A stretch of DNA of 46,362 nucleotides from Aeriscardovia sp. (GTDB lineage: Bacteria > Actinomycetota > Actinomycetes > Actinomycetales > Bifidobacteriaceae), in assembly GCA_017632945.1 (NCBI GenBank), contig JAGBQH010000005.1:1-46362 (forward strand), given 5' to 3'. The translations under genes and the position numbers were made by a program. The number at the start of each line of letters is the position of its first letter. Position 1 is the first letter of the stretch. A model generated the notes under the pieces. The model worked only from the letters and a program-made list of their open reading frames with translations. It did no database searches and was not told the origin of the DNA. Below, piece after piece: positions 17,960-24,890 of the stretch.

Positions 17960-18206
17960 CGTTTTCCTTCCCTTTCATTCATGGATTAAAAATTCTACTC
18001 TCCTCTTCTCAAGGTCGGCAGAAATTTTGCATTTTCCTTTTTTCGTCTGTTTCAAGCCTTAGGTGCCCGATTAAAAGAAACCTATCAGCTTCACGTCTTG
18101 TTCTTGCCTTTTTTGAAAGCAAAATAGTTTTCTAAAAAATCGTCTTTGTTTGCGACCCTGCCCTCCCGTTTTACGTTTTTCAAAGCCGCCTTATTTTTTC
18201 TCTCTA

Positions 18207-18234
18207 GGTAAAAAGAGCTCGCAGCTCTACTACC
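18207..18234 (-). terminator. Hairpin with T run in the dnaA-to-dnaN direction
   Basis: AGAGCT and AGCTCT pair around a 3-base loop at 18214-18228. Outer arms GGTA (18207-18210) and TACC (18231-18234) can extend it. On the minus strand five T residues follow the inner stem, so it may stop dnaA transcripts before dnaN. The stem is short, so a structural role in the origin is also possible. Confidence 0.35.
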
Positions 18235-18276
18235 ACATTTAAAAGCTAGTAACACTGTTTAAAGATATATATATGG

Positions 18277-18298
18277 TAGTAGTAGGGGCGGTGGATAA
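18277..18298 (+). promoter_or_regulatory. DnaA-trio basal unwinding element
   Basis: Three TAG triplets (18277-18285) are followed by a GC-rich GGGCG and then a DnaA box read as GTGGATAA (18291-18298). This is the order described for the bacterial basal origin unwinding system: trios, GC cluster, DnaA box. The AT-rich GATATATATAT lies on the far side, where strands should open first. An inverted copy of the triplets, CTACTACCA, is at 18227-18235. Confidence 0.6.
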
Positions 18299-18496
18299 GT
18301 GGATAACTATACCTCGCCCTTACAGGCAGTAAGGGCGAGCTGATGATTTTATTGTGGATAACTATGTGGATAACTTGTGGATAACTTTTTCAAAAACGGG
18401 CACTTATCCACAATGAATCAAATTGTGGATAACTTAACCCCACTTATCCACAAGTTATCCACATAGTTATCCACCGAAAAATGCCACTTATCCACA
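18290..18496. repeat. DnaA box cluster (11 boxes)
   Basis: Perfect TTATCCACA boxes on the plus strand start at 18404, 18444, 18455 and 18488. Perfect boxes on the minus strand are at 18353-18361, 18365-18373, 18376-18384 and 18424-18432. Near-perfect boxes are at 18290-18298, 18298-18306 (minus) and 18467-18475 (plus). The three-box group 18353-18384 is repeated in inverted order at 18444-18475 with one mismatch in 32 bases. Inside it, boxes at 18404 and 18424 form a second inverted pair with 11-base arms. Confidence 0.95.
18313..18339. repeat. Perfect 11-bp hairpin inside oriC
   Basis: CTCGCCCTTAC (18313-18323) and GTAAGGGCGAG (18329-18339) are perfect inverted arms around AGGCA. It sits between the box pair next to the unwinding element and the main box cluster. 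No T run follows on either strand, so a plain terminator is unlikely. Confidence 0.6.
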
Positions 18497-18567
18497 TAAA
18501 AAAATACGGCGGAAAATAGGGAGGGAATTATAAATAAATATTTGCAGGCCCATAGTGGGATTTTTAT

Positions 18568-19899
18568 CTAATTTGAACGGCGCAGGCGGGAAGTGATTTC
18601 TGTAACCTGGTCGTAGACATCGCGTTTTTCAGTCATCTCTTCGCTTATTTTTTGGTAGGCGTGGATGACGGTAGTGTGGTCCCTTCCTCCGAAAGCTTCC
18701 CCGATATTGGCCAGAGGCAGCCCCGTCATTTCCCGGCAGATGTACATGGCTATCTGCCTGGCGAGGGCCACGTTTTTCACCCTTTTGGAAGAGAGAAGGT
18801 CGAAATAGGGTATGGCGAAATAAGCTGCTACGACCCGGATGATGTCGTCGGGGGTCATGGGGGCCTTCTTGGTGAAATAGTCCTGGAGGGCCTGGGCCGC
18901 CAAAGGCACGGTGGCCTGCTGCTTGTTTAAGTTGGCGAGGGCGATTACCCGAAGGAGGGCCCCCTCAAGCTCTCGGATATTGTCTGTAACCTGGTCGGCT
19001 ATAAAGTCTAAAACGGAGTCGGGGATGGAAATTTTCAGCCTGCTCCTTGCGGCCTTCATCCTCAAAATCGCCACCCTTGTCTCTTTTTCCGGAGGCTGCA
19101 CGTCTACCGTAAGGCCCTGCTCAAAGCGCGTTATCATGCGGTCCTTCATGCCGTTAAGCTGGCGCGGGGCTACGTCGGAAGTTACGACTACCTGTTTTCT
19201 TTCCGCGTAGAGGGTGTTAAAAGTGTTGAAAAAAGATTCTTGGGTTTCAATTCTGTTTCCCGTGCCCAAAAATTGGATGTCGTCTATCAGTAAAACGTCG
19301 AAAGACCGGTATTTCCTGTTAAAGTCCATGCCCCGGTTTTCCTTCACCGATTCTATGAACTCGTTTGTAAATTCCTCGCTTGTGACATAGAAAACCTTCT
19401 TTTCGGGCTGCGAAGAGACGACTTCGTTTCCTATGGCGTTTAAAAGATGGGTCTTTCCAAGCCCAGAATTACCGTATATGAACAGGGGGTTGTACCCTTC
19501 CCCCGGGCTTTCTGAAACCGAAACTGCGGCCGCGTGGGCGAAGGCGGTGGCAGTGCCGGAGACGAAATTGTCAAAACGGGCCTGAGGGTCCAAGTGGGTG
19601 AGCTGATCACGGATGGGGAGGTTGGGGTTTTCCCTTTCCTTCCTTGAGACCGACAGAAGGTAGTCCAGATCCTCCCCGGAGGCCTCCTTGAGAGCTTCCC
19701 TTATCTGTAAGTCCAAATCGTGCTCGATTTTTGATCGCACCAGCTCGGTGGGAGCGTCCAAAATCAGTCGTTTTTCCAGAAGGACGTCTGCCCTTAGGCT
19801 GGAGATGTAGTCCTGGTAAATTTTGTGTTTTTCACTTTTCAACAACGCCGATCTGGCTTTTTCCCAGACCCTTTGTGCCTGTTGATGGGATTGTTCCAT
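18568..19899 (-). CDS. dnaA: Chromosomal replication initiator DnaA
   Basis: DnaA, 443 residues, the AAA+ ATPase that binds the boxes next door and opens the origin. Domain I covers about residues 1-85, but the linker domain II is very short, so the protein is compact for an actinobacterium. Walker A GNSGLGKT is at 143-150, Walker B LLIDDIQF at 203-210, and the DNA-binding signature with [11 protein letters not shown] at about 397-416. The ATG has AAGGCTGG just upstream. The dnaA promoter must lie in the 130-bp gap shared with divergent rpmH. Confidence 0.98.
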   Translation of the reverse strand: MEQSHQQAQRVWEKARSALLKSEKHKIYQDYISSLRADVLLEKRLILDAPTELVRSKIEHDLDLQIREALKEASGEDLDYLLSVSRKERENPNLPIRDQLTHLDPQARFDNFVSGTATAFAHAAAVSVSESPGEGYNPLFIYGNSGLGKTHLLNAIGNEVVSSQPEKKVFYVTSEEFTNEFIESVKENRGMDFNRKYRSFDVLLIDDIQFLGTGNRIETQESFFNTFNTLYAERKQVVVTSDVAPRQLNGMKDRMITRFEQGLTVDVQPPEKETRVAILRMKAARSRLKISIPDSVLDFIADQVTDNIRELEGALLRVIALANLNKQQATVPLAAQALQDYFTKKAPMTPDDIIRVVAAYFAIPYFDLLSSKRVKNVALARQIAMYICREMTGLPLANIGEAFGGRDHTTVIHAYQKISEEMTEKRDVYDQVTEITSRLRRSN

Positions 19900-19962
19900 T
19901 TCCAGCCTTATCTTTTACGCGCTCGGCCACTGTGCCAAAAACCGGATGGATGGGATTTCTTA

Positions 19963-19992
19963 TTGTACATGTAACATGGGTATGTTTATTAT
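19963..19992 (+). promoter_or_regulatory. Probable promoter of the rpmH operon
   Basis: TTGTAC (19963-19968) and TATTAT (19987-19992) are 18 bp apart, 37 bp before the rpmH ATG. It would drive rpmH-rnpA-yidD-yidC and perhaps further genes. Confidence 0.45.
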
Positions 19993-20028
19993 ATAAAACA
20001 GACTAACGAGCCTAGAGAGAGAGCGTAG

Positions 20029-20163
20029 ATGAAAAGGACTTTTCAACCCAACAATCACCGCAGGAGCATGAAGCACGGCTTCAGGCACCGCATGGCTACC
20101 CGTTCCGGAAGGGATCTCATTAACCGTCGCAGGGCCAAGGGGCGTAAAGTTCTGAGCGCATGA
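20029..20163 (+). CDS. rpmH: 50S ribosomal protein L34
   Basis: Ribosomal protein L34, 44 residues, with the typical start [19 protein letters not shown] and a basic C-terminus rich in Arg and Lys. It is a structural protein of the large ribosomal subunit. The gene is divergent from dnaA and its stop codon overlaps the rnpA start (ATGA), the usual bacterial arrangement. Confidence 0.97.
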   Translation: MKRTFQPNNHRRSMKHGFRHRMATRSGRDLINRRRAKGRKVLSA

Positions 20164-20495
20164 ACCCAGCCCCCGGCCGCATAAGGAAGCATTCCGAATT
20201 TGTAGAGGTCTGCCGAGCAGGAAAGGCTCCGTGCACCCATTTGATAGTTCACTATTGCCCCTCATCCAACTCGGGAGTGGCTTTCGGATTTGCCGTTTCC
20301 AAAGCTGTGGGCTGCGCTGTGGAGAGAAACAAGGTCAAACGACGCCTCAGGGCCTGCTGCAGGGAGCTGTCTAAAACTCTTCCCGAGGGCAGCAGGGTGG
20401 TGCTCAGGGCAAAGCCCTCGGCCGCGAAGGCTTCCTTTTGGGATCTGCGCGGGGAAGTAGAGGGCGCGTTTTTGAAGATTGCATCCGAAGTATGA
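20160..20495 (+). CDS. rnpA: Ribonuclease P protein component
   Basis: Protein subunit of RNase P, 111 residues, which helps the RNA subunit trim the 5' ends of tRNA precursors. The family signature is [16 protein letters not shown] near residue 60, preceded by [13 protein letters not shown]. The RNA subunit gene is not in the window. It overlaps rpmH and yidD by 4 bp each, so the three are translationally coupled. Confidence 0.96.
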   Translation: MNPAPGRIRKHSEFVEVCRAGKAPCTHLIVHYCPSSNSGVAFGFAVSKAVGCAVERNKVKRRLRACCRELSKTLPEGSRVVLRAKPSAAKASFWDLRGEVEGAFLKIASEV

Positions 20496-20830
20496 AAAAT
20501 TCTCTAGCCTCCAGGGGGCTTTGCGCCGCCATAGGGTTTTACAGGCGCTTTATTTCCCCGCTTTCGGGGCCTAAATGCAAGTACTATCCAAGTTGCTCTA
20601 TGTATGCGATCATAGCCGTGAAAAGGTTTGGGGCCGCGAGGGGCCTTCTGCTTGCAGGGCTGCGCCTTTTGAGATGCAACCCGTGGAGCGCGGGGGGGAT
20701 AGACGACGTACCGCGCAGGTTCTCACTTTTTTACCGTTTTTCGTGGTCTAAAGCTCATGAGGAGCCTACTGTAAAGCCCATAGTCACCTTGGAAAACCAG
20801 ATGAAGGAAGGCGGGATGAGCAGAGCCTAA
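20492..20830 (+). CDS. yidD: Membrane protein insertion efficiency factor YidD
   Basis: YidD, 112 residues, a small membrane-associated protein that assists YidC-dependent insertion. The signature FYRRFISPLSGPKCKYYPSC and the following SMYAIIAVKRFG are visible, as is RLLRCNPW. The ATG at 20492 overlaps the rnpA stop codon (ATGA); an upstream in-frame start would overlap rnpA by 58 bp and is less likely. It overlaps yidC by one base (TAATG). Confidence 0.95.
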   Translation: MKNSLASRGLCAAIGFYRRFISPLSGPKCKYYPSCSMYAIIAVKRFGAARGLLLAGLRLLRCNPWSAGGIDDVPRRFSLFYRFSWSKAHEEPTVKPIVTLENQMKEGGMSRA

Positions 20831-21822
20831 TGGGCGGTTTTATTCACCTAATCAGCACAATCTTCTACCCTCTCGAGTGGATAATCTCATGGATCATGTG
20901 GGCCTGCCACTGGATTTTGGTCAGATGCGGAATGGCAGGCGGGAGCGGCTTTGCATGGTGCCTGAGCATAATATTTATGACCATGATTGTCAGGGCCTGC
21001 ATTTTCCCCCTTTACACCAAGCAGATAAATGCCATGGCCAAAATGCAGGCCATGCAGCCGGAACTGGCAAAAATAAACGCGAAGTACAAGGGCAAGAAAG
21101 ACCCGGCCAGCCAAGAGGCCAAACAGCGCGAAACCATGCAGATTTACAAGGAGGCCGGAAGCAACCCCCTTACAAGCTGCCTGCCTATGCTGGTGCAGGG
21201 CCCGGTGTTCATAGCCCTCTACGATTCGCTTTTTAACCTTTCTTCCATTGCCACCGGAAAGATAAAGCCCTTGGGCGCCTTTACAAGGCAAGTGGCTTCG
21301 CAAATAGAAAACACTGTCTTTATCAACGTAAAGCTTTCTGCACTTTTCGGGTCGGCCAGCGGGGGAGGGAAATGGACTATAGGCATCATTACCGCATTTA
21401 TGTGCGTGTCTATGTTCTACATGACCTTCTACACCATGCATTACAACACCCCGATAGATCAGCTAAAAGGGAAGGGCAGGAAGGCCCAATGGGGCATGGC
21501 CATAGGAATGCCCCTCCTTTACATCTGGTCGGCGGCTATAGCCCCCTTCGGCGTGCTTATATACTGGCTCACCACCAACATTTGGTCCCTGCTTCAAACT
21601 CTTTGGCAGGTAAACCGCTTCCCGGTGGCCGGATCTAGGGCCGGAGAAAAGAAGAAGGCAAGGGATCTGAAGAAAGAGATAGCCAGGAGAGCCAAAAAGG
21701 GCCTTCCCACTCTAGAGGAAGAAGAAGAGGCCAGGGTTATAGCCGAGCAGGAGCAAAAGTCGGTCCAGGGCTACCAGAGGGTGCAGCCGGTGAGGAAGAA
21801 GTCGAAAAAGAAAGGGAAATAA
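20830..21822 (+). CDS. yidC: Membrane protein insertase YidC
   Basis: YidC/Oxa1-family insertase, 330 residues, the short Gram-positive form without the large periplasmic domain. Membrane segments are visible at about residues 10-30, 40-60, 110-130, 180-200 and 215-250. Conserved segments are IFMTMIVRACIFPLYTKQ, with the groove Arg55, and NPLTSCLPMLVQGPVF. The C-terminus is rich in Lys, as expected for ribosome contact. Jag/KhpB normally follows yidC in this order but is absent here: rsmG begins about 30 bp later. Confidence 0.96.
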   Translation: MGGFIHLISTIFYPLEWIISWIMWACHWILVRCGMAGGSGFAWCLSIIFMTMIVRACIFPLYTKQINAMAKMQAMQPELAKINAKYKGKKDPASQEAKQRETMQIYKEAGSNPLTSCLPMLVQGPVFIALYDSLFNLSSIATGKIKPLGAFTRQVASQIENTVFINVKLSALFGSASGGGKWTIGIITAFMCVSMFYMTFYTMHYNTPIDQLKGKGRKAQWGMAIGMPLLYIWSAAIAPFGVLIYWLTTNIWSLLQTLWQVNRFPVAGSRAGEKKKARDLKKEIARRAKKGLPTLEEEEEARVIAEQEQKSVQGYQRVQPVRKKSKKKGK

Positions 21823-21852
21823 GAGGGCCTTTCAGAAAAAGGAGGGATGAGA

Positions 21853-22419
21853 ATGGGGATTGAAAGCGAAAAAATGAGGGCTTTTTCCTCCCTCCTTTCT
21901 TCCCAGGGGCCTTCTCTTGGGCTCATAGGCCCTAAAGAGGCGCAAAGAGTTTGGGAAAGACATATAGAAAACTGCGCCATCCTCGCCCCTTTTATTGAGA
22001 AAATCGGGGCAAAAAGCGTAGTGGACGTGGGAAGCGGCGCAGGGCTGCCAGGGGTGGTTTTGGCCATCCTCCTGCCTTCTGTCAGTTTCACTCTTTTGGA
22101 GCCAAGAGCTCTTAGAAAAAGCTGGCTGGATCGGATGAAAAAAGAGCTGGAACTTGAAAATGTGCAGGTTTTCAAATTGAAGGCAGAGCAGTGGAAGGGG
22201 GAAAAGTTTGACGCGGCCGTGTGCAGGGCGCTGGCGCCCTTGTCCGCTCTTCCTCCCCTCCTTTCCCCCCTCGTCAAGAGCGGAGGACGGGTGTTTGCCT
22301 TAAAAGGAAAGAAGGCGGTTGAAGAGGTAAAGGATGTGCCCGGATCGCAGCTCTGGGGCGTGAAGCAGGAAGATGGGGAAGAGACATTTGTGGCATCCTT
22401 CCCGGTTCGGAGGCGCTGA
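21853..22419 (+). CDS. rsmG: 16S rRNA (guanine-N7)-methyltransferase RsmG
   Basis: RsmG (GidB), 188 residues with the chosen start, methylates N7 of a 16S rRNA guanine using S-adenosylmethionine. The motif VVDVGSGAGLPGVVLAI near residue 55 binds the cofactor. AGGAGG at 21841 is well spaced for the ATG at 21853; an ATG two codons earlier is almost on top of the ribosome site. The stop codon overlaps the parA ATG by one base. Loss of RsmG causes low-level streptomycin resistance in other bacteria. Confidence 0.95.
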   Translation: MGIESEKMRAFSSLLSSQGPSLGLIGPKEAQRVWERHIENCAILAPFIEKIGAKSVVDVGSGAGLPGVVLAILLPSVSFTLLEPRALRKSWLDRMKKELELENVQVFKLKAEQWKGEKFDAAVCRALAPLSALPPLLSPLVKSGGRVFALKGKKAVEEVKDVPGSQLWGVKQEDGEETFVASFPVRRR

Positions 22420-23372
22420 TGGAAGAATTTAAGTGGGAAGATCGCATCCCCTCTGCCAGAGAGCTGAGGGGCGGATTTGAAAACGCTGACGACATTCTCT
22501 CCAGGATCATGGGGTCGGGCTCTCCCTCCATAGGATCCGATCTTTTGCACGACACCCTTTTGGCTAAGTCCGTAAATTCGAGAAGGATAAAAAGATCCGA
22601 TGCCACCAGGATTGTGTCTGTAACAAATCAGAAGGGGGGAGTGGGAAAGACTACGACCACGGTAAACGTGGCAACTTCTTTTGCGGCCGAGGGCATACCT
22701 GTGCTCGTGATAGATTTGGACCCCCAGGCCAATACCTCAAGTTCTTTGGGCGTACGCCAAAGGGGAAAAGGGATATACGAAGTTATGACCGGCCAGGCCA
22801 GCATACAGGAAGTTGTAAGAAAAAGCCCCATTTTCCCGAGCCTTGAAGTAGTGCCTTCCAGCATTGACTTGTCTGCAATAGAACTGGAAATGGCAGGAGA
22901 GCCCCGGAGGGAGGCGGTGCTTAAAAAGTGCCTTTTTTCCTACCTGGAGAGAAGCGGGAAAAAGTACGAGTACGTATTTATAGACTGCGCGCCCTCTTTG
23001 GGCCTTTTGGTCCTAAACGCCCTCACGGCCAGCAGGGAAGTTCTAATCCCGGTGCAGGTAGAGTACTACGCCCTGGAGGGGTTAAACCAGCTTTTGCGCA
23101 CGATAAACCTGGTGAGGCTCAACTTTAACCCGGATCTTAAAAACGTGATGATGATTTTAAACATGGTAGATAGGCGCACAATTTTGAGCCGTAAAATCTG
23201 CGAAGCGGTCAGGGAGGCCTACCCCTCCCTCGTCCTTTCATCTTCCATTCCAAGGCTGGTCAGGGTAGCGGAGGCTGCGGCCGCCGGGGAGAGCCTCACT
23301 TCTTTCGATCCCTCCTCCCCGGCGGCTGTGGCCTACAGGCAGGCATGCATAGAGATAGCGGAAAGGCTGTAA
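22419..23372 (+). CDS. parA: Chromosome partitioning ATPase ParA
   Basis: ParA/Soj ATPase, 317 residues, which moves origin regions apart together with ParB-parS. An N-terminal extension of about 60 residues, possibly disordered, precedes the deviant Walker A KGGVGKTT (72-79). DLDPQANTSSSLG and DCAPSLGLLVLNALTA are the other ParA motifs. The start overlaps rsmG and the stop codon abuts parB. All catalytic motifs look intact, in contrast to the truncated ParB. Confidence 0.96.
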   Translation: MEEFKWEDRIPSARELRGGFENADDILSRIMGSGSPSIGSDLLHDTLLAKSVNSRRIKRSDATRIVSVTNQKGGVGKTTTTVNVATSFAAEGIPVLVIDLDPQANTSSSLGVRQRGKGIYEVMTGQASIQEVVRKSPIFPSLEVVPSSIDLSAIELEMAGEPRREAVLKKCLFSYLERSGKKYEYVFIDCAPSLGLLVLNALTASREVLIPVQVEYYALEGLNQLLRTINLVRLNFNPDLKNVMMILNMVDRRTILSRKICEAVREAYPSLVLSSSIPRLVRVAEAAAAGESLTSFDPSSPAAVAYRQACIEIAERL

Positions 23373-23822
23373 ATGGAAAGCCAAATGGGGCGCGGGCTTA
23401 AGGCGCTTTTTCCTAAGATGCCAGGAGAAGCAGAACAGGAAAAGACGGTAAGCCTGGGGAAAGTGGCGAGGAGAAGGAGCACAGCCCCCTCCCCTAAGCG
23501 GGGGGTGGATGCGATCTTCGCCTCTTCACCCCGCGCCATCGCATGGAAATCGGCAACGGTGAGCATAAATAAGATACAAATTCCCGATTTTATAGACAGA
23601 TCTAGGGAAAAAGAAATAGAAGGTCTGAAAGATTCCATCTCGCGCGTAGGGCTTCTTTTTCCCATCCTTTTAAGAAAGCAGGGGGAAAGTTTTGAGCTTG
23701 TAGCCGGCTACAGGCGCCTTCTGGCCTTCAAAAATCTTGGAATAAAGAGGATACCCTCCCGCGTAGCGCCCCTTACCCAAAGGGAGTGTTTAAAGATTTA
23801 CCGGGAGAGCAATCTAGTTTAG
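23373..23822 (+). CDS. parB: ParB, truncated to the N-terminal domain
   Basis: A 149-residue remnant of the centromere-binding protein ParB; family members are usually about 280-450 residues. The N-terminus GRGLKALFP and the core VSINKIQIPDF... ELVAGYRRLLAFKNLGIKRIPSRV are recognisable. The CTP-binding motif GERRxRA is altered to GYRRLLA, and the QPR of the first box is lost. The frame stops right at the ENLxR motif (RESNLV), so the helix-turn-helix and the C-terminal dimer domain are missing. The stop lies 9 bp inside the convergent trxB, leaving no room for a frameshifted remainder. It may be a decayed gene, or a ParA-binding stump whose role is unknown. It directly follows parA. Confidence 0.85.
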   Translation: MESQMGRGLKALFPKMPGEAEQEKTVSLGKVARRRSTAPSPKRGVDAIFASSPRAIAWKSATVSINKIQIPDFIDRSREKEIEGLKDSISRVGLLFPILLRKQGESFELVAGYRRLLAFKNLGIKRIPSRVAPLTQRECLKIYRESNLV

Positions 23823-24752
23823 AAGATACCTTTGCGCATCTATTGCCGCCTTGCATCCGCTTCCTGCAGCCGTCACAGCCTGCCTGTAGACGGGGTCGGC
23901 GCAGTCTCCTGCGGCAAAGACTGCGGGTTTAGATGTTAGAGAAGACGAATCTTTGGTGAGGATGTAGCCTGCAGGATCCAGTTCCAAGTAATTTCCAAGA
24001 AAGCCCGTCTGGGGAACTGAACCGATATCTACGAAGATCGCGTCTACCTGCAGTTCCCTTTCATTCCCGCTTTCTTTATCCTTCAGCTTTATGCCCGTTA
24101 CTTTTTCTCCGTCTCCCAAAACCTCTACGGGAAGGGAGTTATATTCAATCTTTATCTTGGGGCACTCTTGAACCCTCTGGGGCAAAACCCCTCTGGAGCG
24201 GAAAGTGTCCCTTCTGTGAATGAGGTAGACGCAGTCGGAGAATCTGGTAAGAAAGAGAGCGTCAGTTAGGGCGCTGTCTCCTCCTCCTATTACGGCGATC
24301 TTTTTATTTCTGAAGAAGAAGCCGTCGCAAGTGGCGCAATAGGATACTCCCAGCCCCGCATATTCCTTTTCTCCGGGGATGTCCAGTTTTCTATGCGTGC
24401 TTCCAGTGGCTACCACTACCGTTTTTGCCATGATGTTGCCGAGATGGGTTTTAACGATCTTGCAGCCATTTTCCCCGTCCTCTATCCCTTCGGCGTCTTC
24501 GCTTTCAAGCTGCACGTCAAACTTTTCGGCCTGTGCCTTCATATTTTCCATAAGATCGGGGCCCTGTATGCCCTCGGGAAAGCCAGGATAGTTCTCTACG
24601 AGCGTGGTTTCGGTAAGTTCTCCCCCAGGAAGGAGGGAGCCTGTGAGCAAGAGGGGCTTAAACCCTGCCCTGCCCAGATAAATTCCCGCCGTGTACCCGG
24701 CGGGGCCGGATCCGATTATGACCGAATTGTAAACCTTAGAAGTGTCAATCAT
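23814..24752 (-). CDS. trxB: Thioredoxin reductase
   Basis: NADPH-dependent thioredoxin reductase, 312 residues, a normal length. The FAD site is GSGPAG (14-19), the redox-active pair is Cys139-Ala-Thr-Cys142, and the NADPH site is GGGDSA (156-161). The C-terminal AAGDCAD motif also contacts FAD. It keeps thioredoxin, and perhaps AhpC, reduced. No thioredoxin gene follows, unlike in mycobacteria. The 3' end overlaps parB by 9 bp, and the 5' end faces gadB divergently over about 110-140 bp. Confidence 0.96.
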   Translation of the reverse strand: MIDTSKVYNSVIIGSGPAGYTAGIYLGRAGFKPLLLTGSLLPGGELTETTLVENYPGFPEGIQGPDLMENMKAQAEKFDVQLESEDAEGIEDGENGCKIVKTHLGNIMAKTVVVATGSTHRKLDIPGEKEYAGLGVSYCATCDGFFFRNKKIAVIGGGDSALTDALFLTRFSDCVYLIHRRDTFRSRGVLPQRVQECPKIKIEYNSLPVEVLGDGEKVTGIKLKDKESGNERELQVDAIFVDIGSVPQTGFLGNYLELDPAGYILTKDSSSLTSKPAVFAAGDCADPVYRQAVTAAGSGCKAAIDAQRYLLN

Positions 24753-24866
24753 ACTTTTTATTTTATTAGGGGCGCGGCGTTCCCGGAATTTTTCACTTCA
24801 CCTTCCTGTTGTACTCTTCAGGCGTGTTAGGTTTACGATGGATAAGAATCCAAACGCCTAAGCGTG

Positions 24867-24890
24867 AAAGGAGAAGGCGGTTTGCCGCCG
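24867..24890 (+). promoter_or_regulatory. gadB: gadB ribosome site followed by a small hairpin
   Basis: AAAGGAG (24867-24873) lies 17 bases before the ATG at 24891. Between them GGCGG TTTG CCGCC can fold into a 5-bp hairpin that would bring the ribosome site close to the ATG. A TTG at 24882 has normal spacing, so the start is ambiguous. AGGCGT (24820-24825) and ACGCCT (24854-24859) form another inverted repeat upstream. Confidence 0.35.

Larger units (their letters stand above)
17960..18567. other. Chromosomal replication origin oriC (dnaA-dnaN intergenic)
   Basis: A 608-bp gene-free stretch between dnaA and dnaN, the usual actinobacterial oriC position. The part next to dnaA (18290-18496) is packed with DnaA boxes. 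An AT-rich segment (GATATATATAT at about 18264-18274) lies just beside them, next to a TAG-triplet element. The dnaN-proximal part (17960-18200) holds T-rich DNA without recognised sites and probably the dnaN promoter. Genes on both sides mostly read away from it, as expected at an origin. Confidence 0.95.

Noticed and set aside
23823..23900. A frameshifted remainder of parB
   Set aside because: The following bases are the 3' end of trxB on the other strand; no ParB-like helix-turn-helix is found in any plus frame.
17960..24752. parS site near oriC
   Set aside because: CACGTG cores seen in the window (for example near 3783, 5417, 37202 and 42153) lack the flanking TGTTT and AAACA arms. No convincing parS was found by eye.
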